From assembly GCA_019113825.1 (NCBI GenBank), contig DXGR01000112.1, positions 1 to 55,177 of the forward strand: a stretch of 55,177 nucleotides of DNA, given 5' to 3'. Of this stretch, positions 52,083 through 55,177 are shown piece by piece. The stretch comes from Candidatus Stackebrandtia excrementipullorum. Its GTDB lineage: Bacteria; Actinomycetota; Actinomycetes; Mycobacteriales; Micromonosporaceae. The first letter of the stretch is position 1. Every line of letters starts with the position of its first letter. Position numbers and translations under genes: made by a program. The notes beneath the pieces are model-generated. The model searched no databases, had not been told where the DNA came from, and was given only the letters and a program-made list of their open reading frames with translations.

Positions 52083-53366
52083 ATGAGATGGGCATTGGCC
52101 AAGGTCGCCATCGCCACGACGTCGATGGTGGCTTTGGCATTCTGCATTCCTCTGGCGCTGGTCACCCGGCAGGTAGCAGAGGATCGCGCGATGATGGAGG
52201 CCAAGGAATCGGCGGGGTCGATGGTCACCGTATTGGCCGCAACGGATGATCCGATGGCTGTGGGGCGTGCCGTGGCGGCCGATCACACCGGGGCGACGGG
52301 GCGCCTCGCGGTACACCTCCCGGATGCGCCGGTGATCGGCAACAGCCACGCCGATTCGGAAGATGTGCAATGGGCGGCCGCCGAGGCGGAAACCACCACG
52401 GTGCCGATGGAGGAGGGCCTTATCTACCTGCGGGCGGTTCTACTCCCCACCGACCGTGTAGCCGTCATCGAGGTGTACCTGCCCAACGAGATGTTGACCG
52501 CGGGCGTGACGACGTCGTGGTTGACGTTGGCGGGCATCGCGACCCTGTTGGTGGGTATCAGCGTCGTGATGGCCGACCGTCTGGCGGCGAAGGTTGTTCG
52601 GGCGAGTCGATCGTTGGCGAACGCCTCGACTCGGTTGGGGGCGGGTGATCTGTCGGTTCGGGTCGAGCCTGCGGGGCCCGAGGAACTGAAAGACGCCGGG
52701 GAGGCGTTCAACACGATGGCCGATCGCCTGGTGAGTCTGGTTGATGCGGAACGAGAGCTGTCCGCCGACCTGTCGCACCGTCTGCGTACCCCCTTGACGG
52801 CCCTGCGATTGGATTCGGAGGCTCTACCCGATCGACCGGATTCGCGTCGCATACGGGCGTCGGTGGAGGCCCTGGAAACCGAGGTCGACGCGGTGATCGC
52901 CGGAGCGCGTCAGTCGGTCACCGACCGTTCGACGCGCTTGAGTGACGTGGGGGAGACGGTGGCGGCTCGCATGTCGATGTGGGGCGAACTGGCGGCCGAT
53001 CACGGTCGACGGTACGAGATGTCGGGCCTTGACCATCCGGTGTGGATCAAGGTTCCGCACGAAGACGTCGTCTCGTGTATCGATGTGTTGATCGGGAACG
53101 TCTTTGCCCATACCCCCCAAGACGCTCCGTTTCGCGTGCACCTGGACCATCGTGCGGACTGCCTCGTCGTCGAGGATGGTGGGCCCGGCATCGACAATCC
53201 GACGGCCGCATTGACTCGTGGAAACAGCGGAGGAGGTTCGTCGGGTCTGGGTTTGGACATCGTGGCGCGCGTGGCCAAGGCGGGGAACGGGCAGCTGTCC
53301 ATCGGACGCAGTGATCTGGGCGGCGCCCGGATCGTTTGGACGTTCGGGGATGCCCGCATCGGCTGA
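52083..53366 (+). CDS. Sensor histidine kinase with extracytoplasmic domain
   Basis: A 427-residue kinase: membrane helix about 5-27, extracytoplasmic sensor about 28-142, second helix about 143-163, HAMP about 165-215. The dimerisation helix has His232 in LSADLSHRLRTPLTALRLD (HRLRTP rather than HELRTP, as in the actinobacterial CseC-like group). The ATPase domain is short, with a degenerate N-box (IDVLIGNVFAHTP), DGGPGID and the G-box SSGLGLDIVARVA. It forms an operon with the preceding regulator. A terminator hairpin overlaps the stop codon. Confidence 0.9.
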   Translation: MRWALAKVAIATTSMVALAFCIPLALVTRQVAEDRAMMEAKESAGSMVTVLAATDDPMAVGRAVAADHTGATGRLAVHLPDAPVIGNSHADSEDVQWAAAEAETTTVPMEEGLIYLRAVLLPTDRVAVIEVYLPNEMLTAGVTTSWLTLAGIATLLVGISVVMADRLAAKVVRASRSLANASTRLGAGDLSVRVEPAGPEELKDAGEAFNTMADRLVSLVDAERELSADLSHRLRTPLTALRLDSEALPDRPDSRRIRASVEALETEVDAVIAGARQSVTDRSTRLSDVGETVAARMSMWGELAADHGRRYEMSGLDHPVWIKVPHEDVVSCIDVLIGNVFAHTPQDAPFRVHLDHRADCLVVEDGGPGIDNPTAALTRGNSGGGSSGLGLDIVARVAKAGNGQLSIGRSDLGGARIVWTFGDARIG

Positions 53367-53379
53367 GCGGACATCCCCG
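53345..53379. terminator. Terminator hairpin overlapping the kinase stop codon
   Basis: CGGGGATG and CATCCCCG arms with a further CCGC/GCGG section (one mismatch) enclose a nine-base loop that contains the stop codon. It lies between the kinase and the convergent L,D-transpeptidase. Confidence 0.72.
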
Positions 53380-53384
53380 CGTTG

Positions 53385-54653
53385 TCAGTTGACGTCGGAT
53401 TCGGCCGAATCGTCGGTGTCCGAGTCGCTGTCACTTTCGTCCGGCGGCGGCAGGTAGCTTCCTTCGAGGAACTCCTCCCAGCTCAGGTCGAATGCGGTGA
53501 ACCCGTCGCCGTAGGGCAACCGTTGTTCGGTACCGGTGACGATCACGGGATCACCGAGCTTCGTGAAGTTGAAGATCCACTCGGAGTCCTCCGGAGAGGC
53601 GTTGACGCAGCCGTGTGACACGTTGCGCACTCCCTGATCCCCGATCGACCACGGTGCCGAGTGAATGTACTGACCACTCCACGTCAATCGCTGTGCCCAG
53701 TCGATGTCGGTGATGTAGCAGTCTTCTCCGTCCTCTTCGCCGTCGCAGCCGGGTTCGTTGGTGGTGTCGAACACGGTTTCGGCCTCTTTCTCCATCACGA
53801 TCATCGTTCCGGAGTAGGACGGGGTGCTGGCTTTACCCAGGCTGACGGGCATGGTCTTGACCACTTCGCCGTTTTTCTTGGCCGTCATGCTCTTCGATTC
53901 GTTATCGACCTCTACCACGCGAGTCTCTGAATCGATGTGGATGGTGCCGGTGATGTCCTGTTCGCCGTAGAGACCGTTGCCCAGGGGTAGGCCCCCAAGC
54001 CCGATACGGACGTCGATGACGGTGCCGGGTTCCCAGAAATCCTTGGGACGGTACTCGAGATGGTTGCCGCTGAACCAATGCCAAGCGCCCGGTTGCGGGG
54101 GGTCACTCTTGACGAAGAGGCGCTTTTCGACGTTCGCGCGCTCCTCTTCGGGCACCGAGAAGTCTCGGTTGAAGTCCACCATGATGGGGATTGCCTGCCC
54201 GTAGTGGTATTCCGACCCGTTCCACAGGGAGGCCCACACCCGGTTGGGTGGGCTTGACATGGTCGTGAACTCGGTTTCCGCGGTGGTCGCAATCTCGAAT
54301 TCGTCCAATGCGGTAGCGGTCACCGTATATGTGGTCTCATACGACAACGGCGAAGCCGGAACCCAGCTCGAGCCGTCGGGTCGCATTTCGCCTTCGACGG
54401 TCTCGCCGTCGTCCGATTGGAGCACGAGATCGGAGAGTTCACCGTCGGTGACGTCGATTTCGAGTTCGGTGCTGACGGGGGCGTCTTCGGTTCCTTCTTC
54501 GGGCGTGATGGTGATTGAAGCGAGTGACTCGGGGGGTTCCTCGCTACCGGGGCCGTTGACAAATCGGGCTTCGCTTCCGCACCCGGCGGCCGTGGCGGCG
54601 AGGATACCGACTCCGACCACCGTCAGGACACGGCGAAACGTCCAGCTTTCCAT
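53385..54653 (-). CDS. L,D-transpeptidase lipoprotein (YkuD domain, Ig-like N-terminal domains)
   Basis: A 422-residue lipoprotein that forms 3-3 peptidoglycan cross-links. The signal ends in a lipobox AATAAGC with Cys about 25. Two Ig-like domains (about 45-140 and 145-240) follow, with ITITPEEGTEDAPVS and RVWASLWNGSEYHYGQAIPI. The YkuD catalytic domain (about 245-395) has YSGTMIVMEKE, HSAPWSIGDQG and the catalytic RNVSHGCVNASPED. A Ser/Asp tail ends the protein. This is the architecture of mycobacterial LdtMt2-type enzymes. ATG 54653 is chosen; a TTG nine bases upstream is in frame. It is convergent with the kinase. Confidence 0.93.
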   Translation of the reverse strand: MESWTFRRVLTVVGVGILAATAAGCGSEARFVNGPGSEEPPESLASITITPEEGTEDAPVSTELEIDVTDGELSDLVLQSDDGETVEGEMRPDGSSWVPASPLSYETTYTVTATALDEFEIATTAETEFTTMSSPPNRVWASLWNGSEYHYGQAIPIMVDFNRDFSVPEEERANVEKRLFVKSDPPQPGAWHWFSGNHLEYRPKDFWEPGTVIDVRIGLGGLPLGNGLYGEQDITGTIHIDSETRVVEVDNESKSMTAKKNGEVVKTMPVSLGKASTPSYSGTMIVMEKEAETVFDTTNEPGCDGEEDGEDCYITDIDWAQRLTWSGQYIHSAPWSIGDQGVRNVSHGCVNASPEDSEWIFNFTKLGDPVIVTGTEQRLPYGDGFTAFDLSWEEFLEGSYLPPPDESDSDSDTDDSAESDVN

Positions 54654-54817
54654 GGGAAGCAACGGTACACACTCCGCGCACGGGTTGTCGCCCCACAGTC
54701 GCCGGTTTCACCTCGCGGAATGCCGGATATCACTCGTTGACCTGGTGGTCTCTAGACCGAACGTACCGCAGACGACAGCCTGTTCGGCTGATATTGACTT
54801 GTAGTTCGCGTGTTTCG

Positions 54818-55177
54818 TCACCGCATCGACAAGTGGATGTGATTTGTGTGGTCGCTGGAAGGATCGCCGCCCCCACCGTTGTATGCGATCCATCCCTGGG
54901 CCGGATCCCAGTACTGGTTGTACCAAATGACATACATGACGCCCAGTGCGCCGGCGTTTTCGACGAACCAGGCTGCAAGGTTGTCCCCGTAGGCCTTTTC
55001 TTCGCCGGTGGCCACGCCGCCGAACCCGCGGCTGCTCTGGACCGAGAAGTCGCACGCCCGTCCTAGTGGGTGTTCACCGAAGGTCCCACCTCGATAACAG
55101 GCGACGTATCGCTGAAAACCGCTGATTTGGGCCTGCTGGAGAGCGTGCATGGTGCGTGGGGTCAGACAACCCCCCGT
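54818..55177 (-). CDS. C-terminal part of ARB_07466-like (VldE) cell-wall domain protein, 5' end outside window
   Basis: The last 119 residues of a protein whose start lies beyond base 55177. The visible stretch begins CLTPRTMHALQQAQ and has RACDFSVQSSRGFGGVA, a helix AWFVENAGALGVMYVIWYNQYW and the closing DHTNHIHLSMR. This is the conserved C-terminal domain of exported actinobacterial proteins related to the fungal ARB_07466, with a His/Asp pattern like LAS/M15 peptidases (RACDFS ... HTNHIHLS), so a zinc-dependent wall peptidase is possible. The full protein would normally have a signal peptide and often an NlpC or lysozyme-like part. Confidence 0.82.
   Translation of the reverse strand, partial: TGGCLTPRTMHALQQAQISGFQRYVACYRGGTFGEHPLGRACDFSVQSSRGFGGVATGEEKAYGDNLAAWFVENAGALGVMYVIWYNQYWDPAQGWIAYNGGGGDPSSDHTNHIHLSMR

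Noticed and set aside
1-55177. tRNA, rRNA, CRISPR, transposase or phage genes
   Set aside because: I looked through the intergenic gaps and frames and saw no cloverleaf-like segment, repeat-spacer array, transposase or integrase motif. A tRNAscan and Infernal run would settle small RNAs.

Overview
The window reads as a chromosomal segment of a high-GC actinomycete. The support is a HrdB/SigA-type primary sigma factor with a Lys/Ala-rich N-terminus, the actinobacterial order DUF4193 - DUF3093 - dut - DUF3710 - DUF3159 - RNA methyltransferase - dxs, the coproporphyrin-dependent haem genes hemE-hemG-hemQ, and DtxR/IdeR-type iron boxes. A member of or near the Glycomycetaceae is my best guess from content alone, with low confidence. 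I saw no rRNA, tRNA, CRISPR array, phage or insertion sequence.

Layout. 1-9.6 kb: sigA (cut by the left edge), a LytR_C protein, DUF4193, DUF3093 divergent from dut, DUF3710, DUF3159, an RNA methyltransferase whose frame runs 274 bp into a convergent adenosine-deaminase-like gene, and dxs. 9.6-13 kb: a membrane-anchored protein with a lysozyme-like end, divergent from an OmpR-type two-component pair. 13-22.3 kb: one tight leftward six-gene operon (dhbA-dhbC-dhbE-dhbB-DAHP synthase-NRPS). The first five genes make and activate 2,3-dihydroxybenzoate. The NRPS is a single C-A-PCP-reductase module whose hand-read A-domain code looks lysine-like. This is the architecture of myxochelin biosynthesis, with a DtxR/IdeR-like iron box upstream. 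A second iron box precedes a DUF2218 gene at 23.26 kb, and a weaker one lies before a second DUF3159 gene at 38.5 kb.

22.4-31.4 kb: DUF488, DUF2218, a DivIVA-repeat protein, a small GNAT, an orphan VapB-like antitoxin, a fadA-fadJ beta-oxidation operon with a 16-bp palindrome upstream, RNase D, a Pro-rich coiled-coil membrane protein and DUF3000. 31.6-39.7 kb: hemE-hemG-hemQ, an amino-acid permease, a GNAT, msrB, a PH-domain protein, the DUF3159 paralogue and an unrecognised protein. 39.8-46.9 kb: a leftward set RibD-like reductase - HerA-like ATPase - SbcD - SbcC - NurA-like nuclease, gene content like the archaeal HerA/NurA/Mre11/Rad50 end-resection module. 47-55.2 kb: a secreted DNase I-fold protein, an alpha/beta hydrolase, a DUF5596-like protein, small membrane proteins, a second two-component pair, an L,D-transpeptidase lipoprotein and the C-terminus of an ARB_07466-like wall protein cut by the right edge.

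The most interesting systems are the iron-regulated myxochelin-like operon with its possible small regulon (DUF2218, perhaps DUF3159) and the HerA-SbcD-SbcC-NurA operon.
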